Positions 28,903 to 38,425 of a DNA stretch of 64,000 nt are shown piece after piece. Position 1 is the stretch's first letter. Each line of letters starts with the position of its first letter. Under the pieces are notes generated by a model that did not search any database, was not told where the DNA came from, and was given only the letters and a program-made list of their open reading frames with translations. Origin of the DNA: Bartonella sp. M0177 (GTDB lineage Bacteria > Pseudomonadota > Alphaproteobacteria > Rhizobiales > Rhizobiaceae). The position numbers were made by a program, and so were the translations under genes. The DNA is taken from the NCBI RefSeq assembly GCF_016102285.1, contig NZ_JACFOY010000001.1, forward strand, positions 310,001-374,000. The letters run 5' to 3'.

Positions 28903-29661
28903 ATGAAAATCAAGATGCGTGGTCAGGATGTCAAAGTGTTTTATGGCGCCAAAGAAGCTTTGCATGGTGTCAACCTTGATATTCCCGAACATCAGGTTAT
29001 GGCACTGATTGGCCCGTCCGGTTGCGGGAAGTCAACGTTTCTGCGCTGTCTCAATCGTATGAATGATACAATTGACGGGGCAAAAGTCACCGGCCTTATC
29101 ACTCTTGATGGGCAGGATATTTATGATCCCGACATTGACGTTGTCGAATTGCGCGCCCGTGTCGGTATGGTCTTTCAAAAGCCCAATCCTTTCCCGAAGT
29201 CCATATACGAGAATGTCGCCTATGGGCCGCGTATTCATGGACTTGCCAAATCACGCAAGGAACTTGATACCATTGTTGAACAAAGCCTTATCAAGGCCGG
29301 TTTGTTCGATGAGGTGAAAGACCGTTTGAATGATGCCGGAACCGGTCTTTCAGGTGGGCAGCAGCAACGCTTGTGCATTGCACGTGCCATTGCCGTCAGT
29401 CCGGAAGTTATCTTGATGGATGAACCATGTTCTGCACTCGACCCGATTGCAACGGCGCGCATTGAAGAATTGATTGATGATTTGCGCGAGAATTTTACAA
29501 TTGTTATCGTTACCCATTCAATGCAACAGGCTGCACGCGTTTCGCAATATACGGCGATGTTCCATCTGGGAGATCTCGTTGAAGTGGGCGAAACCGAGAT
29601 GATGTTCACATCGCCAAAAGAGCAACGTACACAAGATTATATTACCGGTCGTTTCGGTTAA
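28903..29661 (+). CDS. pstB: Phosphate ABC transporter ATPase PstB
   Basis: 252 aa ATPase: Walker [10 protein letters not shown] near residue 38, Q-loop [11 protein letters not shown], signature LSGGQQQR, Walker [13 protein letters not shown] with the Cys typical of PstB. Powers uptake and, with PhoU, relays phosphate status to a PhoR-type kinase. 68 bases after pstA. Confidence 0.97.
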   Translation: MKIKMRGQDVKVFYGAKEALHGVNLDIPEHQVMALIGPSGCGKSTFLRCLNRMNDTIDGAKVTGLITLDGQDIYDPDIDVVELRARVGMVFQKPNPFPKSIYENVAYGPRIHGLAKSRKELDTIVEQSLIKAGLFDEVKDRLNDAGTGLSGGQQQRLCIARAIAVSPEVILMDEPCSALDPIATARIEELIDDLRENFTIVIVTHSMQQAARVSQYTAMFHLGDLVEVGETEMMFTSPKEQRTQDYITGRFG

Positions 29662-29678
29662 ATTCAGGGAGCACGCTT

Positions 29679-30401
29679 ATGCCAATCAATCATACCGTCC
29701 GTTCATTCGATGAGGAATTGGGCTACCTTGAAGCAAAAATTGCCAAAATGGGAACTTTTGCCAGCGAGATGATCGAAGAAGCAGTCAATGCTGTCGTGAA
29801 TAATGATCTGAAGCTCGCTAAAAAAGTCATTTCCGATGATATGTTTCTTGATGAAACCGAACGCGAAATTGACGAAAAGTCGGTGGCAATTATTGCCAAA
29901 CGCCAACCAATGGCAGTGGATTTGCGCGAAATTATCGGTGCAATGCGCATTGCGGCCGATCTGGAGCGCGTTGGCGACATGGGCAAAAACATTGCAAAAA
30001 GGGCGGCTGCTATTGTCGAAAGCCGACAACCGGCAAGTTTATACCATGGCCTGCAATCATTCGCGACATTGACGCTCAATCAGCTCAAGGAAGTGTTGGA
30101 CGCCTATGCAAGTCGATCGCTTGAACGGATTGATGCCGTGCGTAACAGAGATGAAGAGATTGACGCTATGTATACGTCGCTGTTTCGCGAGCTCCTCACT
30201 TATATGATGGAAGATCCGCGCAATATTACCGCTTGCACACATTTGTTGTTTTGCGCCAAAAATATCGAGCGTATCGGCGATCACGCAACCAATATTGCCG
30301 AGACATTGCACTATATCATGACCGGCACATATTTGAGCACAGATCGCCCGCGCGATGATACGACCTATAAGGTTGGAGCAGACGATAAAACTGCAAAATA
30401 G
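29679..30401 (+). CDS. phoU: Phosphate signalling regulator PhoU
   Basis: 240 aa all-helical protein of two PhoU repeats, each with the metal-binding E/DxxxD-type motif (RIAADLERVGDMGKN near 95 and KNIERIGDHATNIAE near 200). It restrains Pst transport and PhoR signalling when phosphate is plentiful. Good ribosome site GGGAG. Last gene of the operon here; phoB, which often follows, is not present in the 871-base gap downstream. Confidence 0.96.
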   Translation: MPINHTVRSFDEELGYLEAKIAKMGTFASEMIEEAVNAVVNNDLKLAKKVISDDMFLDETEREIDEKSVAIIAKRQPMAVDLREIIGAMRIAADLERVGDMGKNIAKRAAAIVESRQPASLYHGLQSFATLTLNQLKEVLDAYASRSLERIDAVRNRDEEIDAMYTSLFRELLTYMMEDPRNITACTHLLFCAKNIERIGDHATNIAETLHYIMTGTYLSTDRPRDDTTYKVGADDKTAK

Positions 30402-30436
30402 CGGAAGCTGTGGCCAAAAATATTGACTATTGAAAT

Positions 30437-30472
30437 AGCTATCCGAAAATAGATCATATCGGGCGGATAGCT
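30437..30472. repeat. 9-bp inverted repeat after phoU
   Basis: AGCTATCCG at 30437-30445 and CGGATAGCT at 30464-30472 with an 18-base loop; no T tract, so rho-independent termination is not supported. Confidence 0.5.
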
Positions 30473-30515
30473 GCGATCTGTCGTGGCTTCTTCGTATTCG
30501 TCGGTTTATTGCCCA

Positions 30516-30555
30516 GAATTTACCTCTCTGAATAGGAATTTACCTGTCGGAATAT
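30516..30555 (+). repeat. Tandem 20-base direct repeat
   Basis: Two adjacent units beginning GAATTTACCT, differing at 3 of 20 positions. Confidence 0.7.
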
Positions 30556-31272
30556 GTTCAATTTATTGATCGCAATTTTTTGTAATCAACCCGCATAGGT
30601 TTCACTAAACGATTTCATTTTCATGAGCCAGAAAAGTTATCAAAACAGTCTGGCGGAAAGGCGGTTTTTTGTTTTGCAAACTGAATCGCAAATACAGCTC
30701 GGCATTATCCGGAGAAGGTAGGCTTTTGATCGTGCGCGATGAAATTTTATTATGTTTGGTTAGGCTTTCAAGCCGGTTCATAACAGTCGTAATTTGAAAG
30801 AAAAATGAACAAAAACAGACTTCTCGGTCATTTTTTGCCTTGTTCTGCCCGATTTTTTCGAAGAAATTTATTCATCAGCTACACTTTGTGGATTTAGCGT
30901 TAATAATAAGTGAACAGGCAGTTTTGTCGAGCCGTAACGAGACGACTGAAAAGTCGGGAGCGGAAATTTTCCTGATAGCCAAAAAATTTAAAAATAGATA
31001 AATAAAACAACGCGTTATAATAATTATTCAGCTCTCCTTTTATCATTCAACGACCATTTTTAAAATAATGTTTTAAAACCCCAAAAAGAGTGGCGCAAAA
31101 CGCAGTTAATAGTTTTTAAAAGGTTTAAAGTCATAGTGTTTTTAAAGCTTTTAGCCCTTTAAAACGCGCATTGACAAAAGAGACGCGAAAAATCTGCCTT
31201 CATTTGGCCTTTTTTTGCTTTTGTTTTTAAGCGGTCGAAAAGAAAACGAAACACAGGAATGGTATTGGAAAG

Positions 31273-32304
31273 ATGAAAAAACTCCGTTGGGCAAGTACCG
31301 CTGCTATTATGCTTGCACCGCTCGTCGTTACTGGATGTGCATCAAACCATTTATTCGGTCATAAAAATACCAATCAACCAGCCTCTTTTCCGTTGACAGA
31401 ACGCACTTGCCTGATGCGGGCAATGTATTTTGAATCAAACCGCTCAAGCCGCGACGGTATGATTGCTGTAGGAACTGTGGTTATGAATCGCGTGAATTCC
31501 ACAGCCTATCCGAAGACAATTTGCGGCGTTGTCGGGCAACCCAACCAGTTTGCTCCCGGTGTTTTGACAAAACCGATGAGTGAACCTGCTGCAATGGCAA
31601 GAGCCGGTGAAGCCGCTGACGCTGTTTTGCGCGGCGAGCGTGCCAAAAAAAGTAAAAACGCGATGTTTTTTCACACCGCCGGATTAACCTTCCCGTATAA
31701 GAATATCCATTATGTGCAAGTCGCCGGTGGTAACGCATTTTATGAAAAGCGCGGTCGCAATGGCGAACTGCAAGTGCCAACCAATGATGCACCTTATGAT
31801 GTAGCGTTTGCCTTTGCTCAAGAAAAGAACGGCAATGCACCGCAATTCACAACGCCGGGTCGGGGAGCTCAGCCGGTAACTCCGAAAGCCGTTTCGGAGC
31901 CCGCACCTTCACTTCCGGTCAAGACAGCTCCAACGAGCGAACCTGTGATGATTGCTCAGGCTCAACCTGTACCTGTTGAAGCCAAACCATTTGCGTCACA
32001 GAAAAGCGTAGCTACGCATCAAACCAATACGGTTGTAGCAGATGCAAAACCGGCAGCTTCGCATGCAAAACCGGTTGAAAAGGCTCAAGAGCCCTATCTA
32101 CCTTTCCAGACAGCTCCTACACCTGCGCCAAAACAGGTTGTGGTTGCCGATGCGCATTATAATTATGCCCCGAAGCCGGCAGCCCGTTCGGTGGACCATA
32201 CACAAACAGGTTCGACGACCGTTGGTTATCCAACCCCGTCAAAAGAGAAGATCGATGAAATTGGCGCTCTTTTGCAAAAACAGGATAAGAACAAACGGTT
32301 TTGA
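31273..32304 (+). CDS. Cell-wall hydrolase lipoprotein (SleB/CwlJ-type Hydrolase_2)
   Basis: 343 aa. N-terminal lipoprotein signal with lipobox VTGC (Cys near 22), then a Hydrolase_2 domain (about 40-160) with the Glu-bearing RAMYFESNRSSRDGM and NQFAPGV segments of SleB-like peptidoglycan hydrolases. From about residue 195 to the end it is a Pro/Ala/Lys/Val-rich low-complexity arm with repeated AKPAASHAKPVEK-like units, which could span or bind the wall. Ribosome site GGAAAG directly before the ATG. The bond cleaved is not shown by sequence. Confidence 0.85.
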   Translation: MKKLRWASTAAIMLAPLVVTGCASNHLFGHKNTNQPASFPLTERTCLMRAMYFESNRSSRDGMIAVGTVVMNRVNSTAYPKTICGVVGQPNQFAPGVLTKPMSEPAAMARAGEAADAVLRGERAKKSKNAMFFHTAGLTFPYKNIHYVQVAGGNAFYEKRGRNGELQVPTNDAPYDVAFAFAQEKNGNAPQFTTPGRGAQPVTPKAVSEPAPSLPVKTAPTSEPVMIAQAQPVPVEAKPFASQKSVATHQTNTVVADAKPAASHAKPVEKAQEPYLPFQTAPTPAPKQVVVADAHYNYAPKPAARSVDHTQTGSTTVGYPTPSKEKIDEIGALLQKQDKNKRF

Positions 32305-32361
32305 TAGGCTGTCTGCAATAGCCTGATCGAAGGCGCATTTTACAATCAACCTCATGCATCA

Positions 32362-32389
32362 AGCCCGCATTAAATTGCGGGCTTTTTTT
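32362..32389 (+). terminator. Terminator of the cell-wall hydrolase gene
   Basis: AGCCCGCA/TGCGGGCT, 8-bp perfect stem, 6-base loop, seven T. Confidence 0.88.
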
Positions 32390-32686
32390 CGGTTTGTTTT
32401 CTGGCCGTTTTTGCCGACTTGTTTTCTAACCGCTGTTACGGTTTTCAAACTTTCAGCATGTTTTGTATTCGCCAGTGAATTTTAGAGCATGCTGTTTTTT
32501 AAAGGAAATATAAAACGGTAATATTCGTCTTCGCATTGTTTTTATAAAATTTATTAAATTTCGAAAATAATAAAATAACCGAACAGTAAACGAAATATTT
32601 TGTATATATTATTTTCTGGAAACGACTTTATATAGATCTAATAACGATTATTTTTTATTTTAAAAAATAACATTGTATAAGTTTTT
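32390..32686. other. AT-rich convergent spacer
   Basis: Nothing coding. CAGCATG (32454-32460) and CATGCTG (32488-32494) followed by six T make a long-looped second terminator candidate on the plus strand; otherwise only A/T runs. Confidence 0.45.
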
Positions 32687-32714
32687 AAAAACCCGCCACA
32701 TGAATGCGGCGGGG
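32687..32714 (-). terminator. Terminator of gcd
   Basis: On the minus strand CCCGCC/GGCGGG with a 10-base loop and then five T, 74 bases after the gcd stop. Confidence 0.7.
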
Positions 32715-32787
32715 TCTGTTTTACACGGCTCCAACACTCCTGATATTCAAAACACTCGGGAACCGAAAAATTTTAGCTTTTTTATGC

Positions 32788-35157
32788 CTAATCCTTCAAA
32801 GCATAAGCAATGACATAATCACCCCGTTTCGGATTTTGGCGGGCACCACCTGCTGTAATGACAATATATTGTTTGCCGGTTTTCGGCGAAATATAGGTCA
32901 TAGGGCCGCCTTGGCTGCCGACAGGCAAACGCGACTTCCAGATTTCTTTGCCTGTTCGGCTATCGAACGCACGCAAATAGAAATCCTGCGTTCCTGCAAA
33001 GAAAACAAGGCCGGATTGTGTTGCTAGAGAGGGGCCAAGTGTCGGCATTCCGATAGGAACGGGCACACCGAGTGCGATATTGAGCGGCCCCGTATCCCTG
33101 ACAGTGCCAACCGGAACCTGCCAGACAATTTTGCGGGTTTTGAGATCAATTGCCGACATTGTGCCAAAAGGCGGTTTCTGACAGGGTACGCCAAGCGGCG
33201 AAAGGAAGCGCATGCGCATAGCACCGAACGGTGTTCCGGCCATGGGGACAATACCCATTTCAATGCCGGATGCACTTTCTGGAATATCTTTGCGCTCGAC
33301 AAGATAATTGGCAAGGCCAAGGCGCATATCATTGACGAAAACATAGTTCAATGTCGGATCGATCGAGACAGATCCCCAATTCATACCGCCGAGCGAACCC
33401 GGCATTTGTAATGAATAATCAAGCCCCGGAGGGGTGAACACACCCTGATGGCGCATTTTGGCAAATTCGATCCGGCATAGAAGCTTGTCGAATGGTGTCG
33501 TACCCCACATATCGGCTTCTGTTAGAGTTGCATTGCCGAATGACGGCATTCCAACCGAGAAGCGCTGTGTTGGTGAATAACGCTCACCGGCAACATTCCC
33601 CTGCGGCACCGGTTTTTCTTCGACATCAGCAATCGGTTCGCCGGTTTCACGGTTAAGCAGGAAGACTTCTCCCTGTTTGGTGACCTGAACAAGTGCCGGT
33701 ACGATATTGCCGTCATTATCGGGTGCATCAAGCAGGACAGGTTGTGCAGGCGTATCAAAATCCCAAATGTCATGATGCACAAATTGGTAATGCCAACGCA
33801 CCTCGCCGGTCTTCACATCGACTGCCACAACGGAAGAGGAATATTTATCGTCTTCGGCTGTGCGATAACCGGCCCAGAAATCGGGGGTTGAATTCCCCGT
33901 CGGTAAATAGACAAGTCCGAGTTTTTCGTCATATGACATTGCCGCCCAGACATTCGGTGTTCCACGTGTATAGGTTTGCCCTTCCGGCGGAAGTCCGTGA
34001 ATATCGGGATTACCGGGATCCCAAGCCCAGACAAGATGGCCATCTTTTACATCATAGGCTCTGACAACCCCCGGCGGTTCATCGGTCGAGAAATTGTCGG
34101 CCACACGCCCGCCGACAATGACAACATCACCGGCAACAAGTGGTGTCGATGTTTGCTGGTAATAACCGGGTTTGACTTCTCCCATGCCGACTTTAAGGTC
34201 GACAGTGCCTTTATCTCCGAATTCTTCGCAAGGCTTCCCGGTTGCCGCATCAAGTGCGATGAGTCTTGCGTCTCCGGTTGGCAAAAACAGCCGTGCTTCG
34301 CAGGCCTTATCAGTTTTCACACCTTTAATTGGTTGCGTTTCATGATAACCCAAGCCGCGGCAACGTTGCCAGTTCGGTCCTGTTCCATGAGGGTCGAACA
34401 TCCAGTTCTGTTCGCCACTATCAACATCGAATGAAAGCACCTTGCCATAGGCTGTACAAACATAAAGATTGGTGCCGATCTGTAGCGGGGTGTTCTGGTC
34501 TTCTGCCCCCGAACCGTTACTTTGGGGAATGTCTCCGGTATGGGCAATCCAGGCCACATCAAGTTTTTTGATATTGGCAGGTGTTATCTGGTCAAGGGCT
34601 GCAAAGCGGCTACCATAATCGTCATTGCCCCAGCTTTTCCAGTCTTTTTGTTCATTAGCCGGTTGCACCGGTCGTGCAGGCGTGGCTTTTTCTGCCGCGT
34701 GGATGACATTTTTCGGTATAAACGAACTCACAATTGTTGCGGCCATGCCGATAAACACCAAACCGGCTAGAACAAGAGATGCAGAACCTGCGATTTTCCC
34801 CTGTTTTTTTGCCATCGGTCTATAGGCAAGCAACACCAGAAAAAAGGCCACAGACAAAGCAAAGAGATTGGAAAATTGCTGCCAGTAATCAAGTCCCGCT
34901 TCATGATAAGACCATAATGCGCTCATCACATAGATAAAAGCGAAGATCCATACACTGAAACGGTTGAGCCGGATCATGAACAAACCCGACAGAAGCAACA
35001 GGATACCGAGCGCCAGATAATACCATGTCCGGCTGCCAAGATAAATGAGATAGCCGCCAAGAAGAGTGAAATAAAGCCCCGCTGCCAATACCAGCAAGCT
35101 TAACAGAATAACCAGACAAACGGTTATTCTCGACGGGCCATTTTTGAACTTTATCAT
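32788..35157 (-). CDS. gcd: Membrane-bound PQQ-dependent glucose dehydrogenase
   Basis: Oxidises glucose to gluconolactone at the periplasmic face and passes electrons to ubiquinone. The longest frame starts at 35226 without a ribosome site; the ATG at 35157 has GGAAG 5 bases upstream, giving 789 aa, close to E. coli Gcd (796). Residues about 10-130 form five membrane spans. The rest is an eight-bladed PQQ propeller with tryptophan-docking repeats (for example DVDSGEQNW, DVKTGEVRW) and the catalytic Asp in the conserved STPDFWAG block. No pqq biosynthesis genes are in this window, so cofactor supply must come from elsewhere in the genome or the environment. Flanked by very AT-rich spacers and a tRNA gene. 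Confidence 0.94.
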   Translation of the reverse strand: MIKFKNGPSRITVCLVILLSLLVLAAGLYFTLLGGYLIYLGSRTWYYLALGILLLLSGLFMIRLNRFSVWIFAFIYVMSALWSYHEAGLDYWQQFSNLFALSVAFFLVLLAYRPMAKKQGKIAGSASLVLAGLVFIGMAATIVSSFIPKNVIHAAEKATPARPVQPANEQKDWKSWGNDDYGSRFAALDQITPANIKKLDVAWIAHTGDIPQSNGSGAEDQNTPLQIGTNLYVCTAYGKVLSFDVDSGEQNWMFDPHGTGPNWQRCRGLGYHETQPIKGVKTDKACEARLFLPTGDARLIALDAATGKPCEEFGDKGTVDLKVGMGEVKPGYYQQTSTPLVAGDVVIVGGRVADNFSTDEPPGVVRAYDVKDGHLVWAWDPGNPDIHGLPPEGQTYTRGTPNVWAAMSYDEKLGLVYLPTGNSTPDFWAGYRTAEDDKYSSSVVAVDVKTGEVRWHYQFVHHDIWDFDTPAQPVLLDAPDNDGNIVPALVQVTKQGEVFLLNRETGEPIADVEEKPVPQGNVAGERYSPTQRFSVGMPSFGNATLTEADMWGTTPFDKLLCRIEFAKMRHQGVFTPPGLDYSLQMPGSLGGMNWGSVSIDPTLNYVFVNDMRLGLANYLVERKDIPESASGIEMGIVPMAGTPFGAMRMRFLSPLGVPCQKPPFGTMSAIDLKTRKIVWQVPVGTVRDTGPLNIALGVPVPIGMPTLGPSLATQSGLVFFAGTQDFYLRAFDSRTGKEIWKSRLPVGSQGGPMTYISPKTGKQYIVITAGGARQNPKRGDYVIAYALKD

Positions 35158-35547
35158 TTGAACTTCCCATTGATTGGAAACAAATTCGGGGTTTTTCAGA
35201 TTGTTGTTTTTGGAAAGCTTTTGCATAAAGTCAAAACAGCGTCAATTCAGCATCCGTTCATATGAGTGTGATGAAAGATTTTATTTATAATATAAAAATA
35301 TAATAATAATTCATATAACAATTTTTTATTTGAATATTGTTTTAATTTTAAAAAATATAAAAAATATTTTTAGATCATTTAACCATATAAAATAAAAATA
35401 GAATTATAATAATTCAAAAATATAATAAAATTTTTCTTTTTTTGAATCCATTCCAAATATTATATTTATTTAAACAGTTTATAAAATTGAAAATATAACT
35501 AGTAAAACGAAAACACTTGAAAAGGCTAAGGGAAACATTCACAGAGC
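35158..35547. other. Extremely AT-rich spacer upstream of gcd
   Basis: Between gcd and tRNA-Gly. Bases 35275-35500 are almost only A and T, with overlapping TATAAT- and AATAAAAT-like words, so no single promoter can be picked out. No gene. Confidence 0.5.
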
Positions 35548-35621
35548 TGGAGCGGGTAGCGGGAATCGAACCCGCGCGTTCAGCTTGGGAAGCTGACAGG
35601 CTACCATTACATCATACCCGC
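35548..35621 (-). tRNA. tRNA-Gly (anticodon CCC)
   Basis: 74 nt with encoded CCA. Acceptor stem GCGGGTA/TACCCGC, anticodon stem TCAGC/GCTGA enclosing loop TTCCCAA, T arm CGGGTTCGATTCCCG. Lies 55 bases downstream of dcd on the same strand. Confidence 0.96.
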
Positions 35622-35676
35622 AAAATGCGTGACACACGGATGCAATCTTTAATGCTTTTTGTCAAGCACCCTCTCA

Positions 35677-36771
35677 TCAAAGTGGTTTAAAATGTTTTGA
35701 CAGTTTCAAGCCCTGCGCCTGATAATTCGAGCCGAGATCGCGCCCGTAGAGAGATTTCGGGTGCCTCAACATATGTTCATAAACGAGATGGCCGACAATT
35801 TGTCCATGTTCGAGGATGAAGGGAACTTCATGGCTGCGCACTTCGAGAACGGCACGTGAGCCTTTACCACCCGCTTCATTATTGCCGAAACCGGGGTCGA
35901 AAAATCCGGCATAGTGAACACGGAATTCGCCGATCAACGGGTCGAATGGTGTCATTTCGGCAGCAAAAAGTGGGGGGACGTGAACTGCTTCACGCGAGAC
36001 GAGAATATAAAACTCGTCCGGATCAAGGATGAGCGAATGGGAACCCCGATCATAAATCGGTTCCCAAAAATCGAGCACTTCGGCCACGCCACGTTTATCC
36101 ACGTCGATAACGCCGGTGTGATGTTTGCCGCGATAGCCGACAAGTCCCGAAGAATTGCCTGTAAGATCAATCGAAAGCCCGACACCGCTTGCAGTAATAT
36201 TGGGGTGTTCGTCGGAAACCAGCATTTCTTTTTTGTGGAGGGCCAAAAGTTCGCTTTCATTCAACCCGCTCTTGCCTTTACGGAAACGGATTTGCGACAG
36301 TCTTGAACCGGTGCGGACAATAACAGGAAATGTACGCGGGCTTATTTCGAGATAAAGTTGCCCATGATAACCACTGGTGACCTTATCAAATTCTTGTGCG
36401 TAATCGGTTATAATGCGGGTAAAAATATCGAGCCGTCCGGTTGAACTTTTCGGATTGGCAGAGGCACTCAATTCGTCAGAAAGTAGAAGTGTCTCGATAA
36501 GCGGGACAATATAGACGCACCCCGTTTCAAGCACGGCGCCATTTTCGAGATCGAATTCATGAAGCTTGAATTGTTCAAGCTTATCAATCACTTGTTTTTC
36601 CGGACCGGGGAGAAAAGAAGCACGGACACGATAGGCTTTTTTGCCCAATCGCAAATCGAGACTGGCCGGTTGTATCTGATCTTTGTCTAACGGGCGATCC
36701 GATTTCAAAATATTGTTTTCAAATAAACCCTGAATATCGCTATCTGCCAGAATGCCGCTTGAGCGTGCCAT
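35677..36771 (-). CDS. dcd: 2'-deoxycytidine 5'-triphosphate deaminase, double-length type
   Basis: Deaminates dCTP to dUTP for thymidylate synthesis. At 364 aa it is nearly twice E. coli Dcd (193) and looks like two tandem dUTPase-like trimer folds. Segment QIQPASLDLRLG lies in the first half, SSTGRLD near 135 resembles the dUTPase motif, and GYRGKHHTGVIDVD and PLIGEFRVHYAGFFDPGFG lie in the second. This long form is the one seen in Brucella and its relatives. Monocistronic or shared with tRNA-Gly downstream. Confidence 0.9.
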   Translation of the reverse strand: MARSSGILADSDIQGLFENNILKSDRPLDKDQIQPASLDLRLGKKAYRVRASFLPGPEKQVIDKLEQFKLHEFDLENGAVLETGCVYIVPLIETLLLSDELSASANPKSSTGRLDIFTRIITDYAQEFDKVTSGYHGQLYLEISPRTFPVIVRTGSRLSQIRFRKGKSGLNESELLALHKKEMLVSDEHPNITASGVGLSIDLTGNSSGLVGYRGKHHTGVIDVDKRGVAEVLDFWEPIYDRGSHSLILDPDEFYILVSREAVHVPPLFAAEMTPFDPLIGEFRVHYAGFFDPGFGNNEAGGKGSRAVLEVRSHEVPFILEHGQIVGHLVYEHMLRHPKSLYGRDLGSNYQAQGLKLSKHFKPL

Positions 36772-36857
36772 GATGACTACCTTTTCCTGTTTTCCATTCT
36801 CTCTTTAACCTGTTCACGGATTGACGCAAGCGGTTGAAGGGCATATGGAAGGTTTAT

Positions 36858-36985
36858 ACCGTGGTGATTTGGGCCGGCCGGCTTGCAGCCACGCTTGGGG
36901 TTATGGAATATAAACGCGTTCGGATGACAACGTAAAGTCTTCGGTGCCAATTCCATTCAATCCTCTTGAAATGCTAAAAGGCCGT
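36858..36985 (+). promoter_or_regulatory. SAM-II (SAM-alpha) riboswitch upstream of metZ
   Basis: P1 is CGTGG (36860-36864) with CCACG (36889-36893), enclosing TGATTTG...CCGG...CTTGCAG as in the family. The 3' element GCTAAAAGGCC (36973-36983) supplies the GCTAAA motif and a GGCC able to pair with the P1-loop GGCC to make the pseudoknot. Between the two halves there are about 80 extra bases, bounded by ATGGAAT (36903-36909) and ATTCCAT (36950-36956), which can form a long insertion stem. Ligand (S-adenosylmethionine) is inferred from the family. Confidence 0.83.
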
Positions 36986-37017
36986 AAGATCAAGCGGACT
37001 TTTGGCATCTTGTTTTT
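36971..37017 (+). terminator. Terminator-like hairpin of the metZ leader
   Basis: ATGCTAAAAG (36971-36980) pairs with CTTTTGGCAT (36999-37008), 10 bp with one G-U, then CTTGTTTTT. It uses the same strand as the aptamer's GCTAAA element, so the two structures exclude each other. Confidence 0.5.
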
Positions 37018-37066
37018 CAATCTTTACCATGACGGCAAAGGTTTTTTTGATGAAAGCAGGTGACTT

Positions 37067-38260
37067 ATGACACTTAATCCGCATCGTAAATACCGCACCG
37101 CTACAGAAATGGTTCATGCGGGGACTCAACGCTCTCCATATGGAGAGGTCTGTGAAGCGATTTATTTAACCCAAGGCTTTACCTATCCGAGTGCCGAAGC
37201 GGCCGAAAGGCGTTTCGACGGCGAGGATCCGGGCTTTGTCTATTCACGTTATGCCAATCCGACCAACGATATGTTTGAAAAACGTATGTGTACGTTGGAA
37301 GGGGCTGAAAGTGCACGCGCACTTGCTTCGGGAATGGCTGCTGTCTCGACAGCTATTTTATGTTTTGTGAAAGCTGGCGACCATTTTGTTGCAGCCCGTT
37401 CCATGTTCGGTTCCTGCCGTTATATCATTGAAAAAGTTTTACCCCGTTATGGTGTCGAGGTTTCAATCATTGACGGGCGCAACATTGAAAATTGGGAAAA
37501 GGCAATTCGCCCCAATACACGCGGGATATTTTTTGAAACACCGGCCAATCCGACTTTGGAAATGGTCGACATTAAAGCGGTTTCGGAACTTGCCCATAAA
37601 GTTGGCGCAACTGTGATTGTCGATAATGTATTCGCCACTCCGCTTTATCAGAAGCCGCTCGAACTTGGTGCTGATGTGGTTGTCTATTCGACCACCAAAC
37701 ATATTGACGGGCATGGGCGTTGCCTCGGTGGAATGGTTTTATCGAGTGAAGAATGGATGACAGAAAATTTTCAGGACTTCTTCCGTCATACCGGACCCGG
37801 AATGAGCCCCTATGTTGCATGGCTCATGTTGAAAAGTCTTGAAACGCTCCCGCTTCGTGTTGAGGAAATGACACGCTCGGCAGCAAAACTTGCCGATTTT
37901 ATCAGCGGGCATAAGGCAGTTGCAAAATGCGTTTATCCCGGACGTGACGACCACCCGCAGAGGGATATTGTAAAAAAACAGATGACGGGCGGTTCGACAA
38001 TGATTGCCTTCGAATTGAAGGGTGGCAAAAAGGCGGCTTTTTCCTTCTGCGATCATCTGACAATACCGCTTATTTCCAATAATCTTGGAGATACACGCTC
38101 CATCATGACCCATCCGGCAACCACAACCCACCAGAGCATCGGCCCCGAAGCACGTGCCGAACTTGGCATTAGTGACGGATTGTTGCGTTTTTCGGTTGGT
38201 CTCGAAGATGTCGACGATTTGCTGGAAGATGTCGAACAGGCATTGAACGCGACACTCTGA
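37067..38260 (+). CDS. metZ: O-succinylhomoserine sulfhydrylase
   Basis: PLP enzyme making homocysteine directly from O-succinylhomoserine and sulfide. 397 aa Cys/Met-metabolism family; the PLP Lys is in YSTTKHIDGHGR near residue 208, and the phosphate-binding SGMAA segment is near 88. The SAM-II leader upstream supports a methionine-pathway role and SAM-dependent control. The ATG has AGGTGA upstream. Terminator follows. Confidence 0.93.
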   Translation: MTLNPHRKYRTATEMVHAGTQRSPYGEVCEAIYLTQGFTYPSAEAAERRFDGEDPGFVYSRYANPTNDMFEKRMCTLEGAESARALASGMAAVSTAILCFVKAGDHFVAARSMFGSCRYIIEKVLPRYGVEVSIIDGRNIENWEKAIRPNTRGIFFETPANPTLEMVDIKAVSELAHKVGATVIVDNVFATPLYQKPLELGADVVVYSTTKHIDGHGRCLGGMVLSSEEWMTENFQDFFRHTGPGMSPYVAWLMLKSLETLPLRVEEMTRSAAKLADFISGHKAVAKCVYPGRDDHPQRDIVKKQMTGGSTMIAFELKGGKKAAFSFCDHLTIPLISNNLGDTRSIMTHPATTTHQSIGPEARAELGISDGLLRFSVGLEDVDDLLEDVEQALNATL

Positions 38261-38291
38261 TAAATCCGTTATCCCGATTGTTCAAAATATG

Positions 38292-38325
38292 AGCGCGAGC
38301 TTTTTTAAAAAGCTCGCGCTTTTTT
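38292..38325 (+). terminator. Terminator of metZ
   Basis: AGCGCGAGCT/AGCTCGCGCT with A/T extension of the stem, followed by a T5 tail. Confidence 0.88.
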
Positions 38326-38425
38326 AAAGTGGTCTTGGTCTGGATTATTTATTCAAGGGGGATAATGCCGGAGCACAAATGTGCTTTTGCTATACGCCGG
38401 TTCATAAATTGGTTATAACGGCTTC

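Larger units (their letters stand above)
30402..31272. other. 871-base AT-rich gap, no gene found
   Basis: Holds a stem-loop at 30437-30472 and a 20-base tandem repeat at 30516-30555, both listed separately. No frame of useful length on either strand and no trace of phoB. The last 200 bases are poly-A/T-rich and presumably include the promoter of the cell-wall hydrolase gene. Confidence 0.5.

Noticed and set aside
35275-35500. Replication-origin-like AT-rich region upstream of gcd
   Set aside because: AT richness alone; no DnaA-box cluster seen and no replication genes adjacent.
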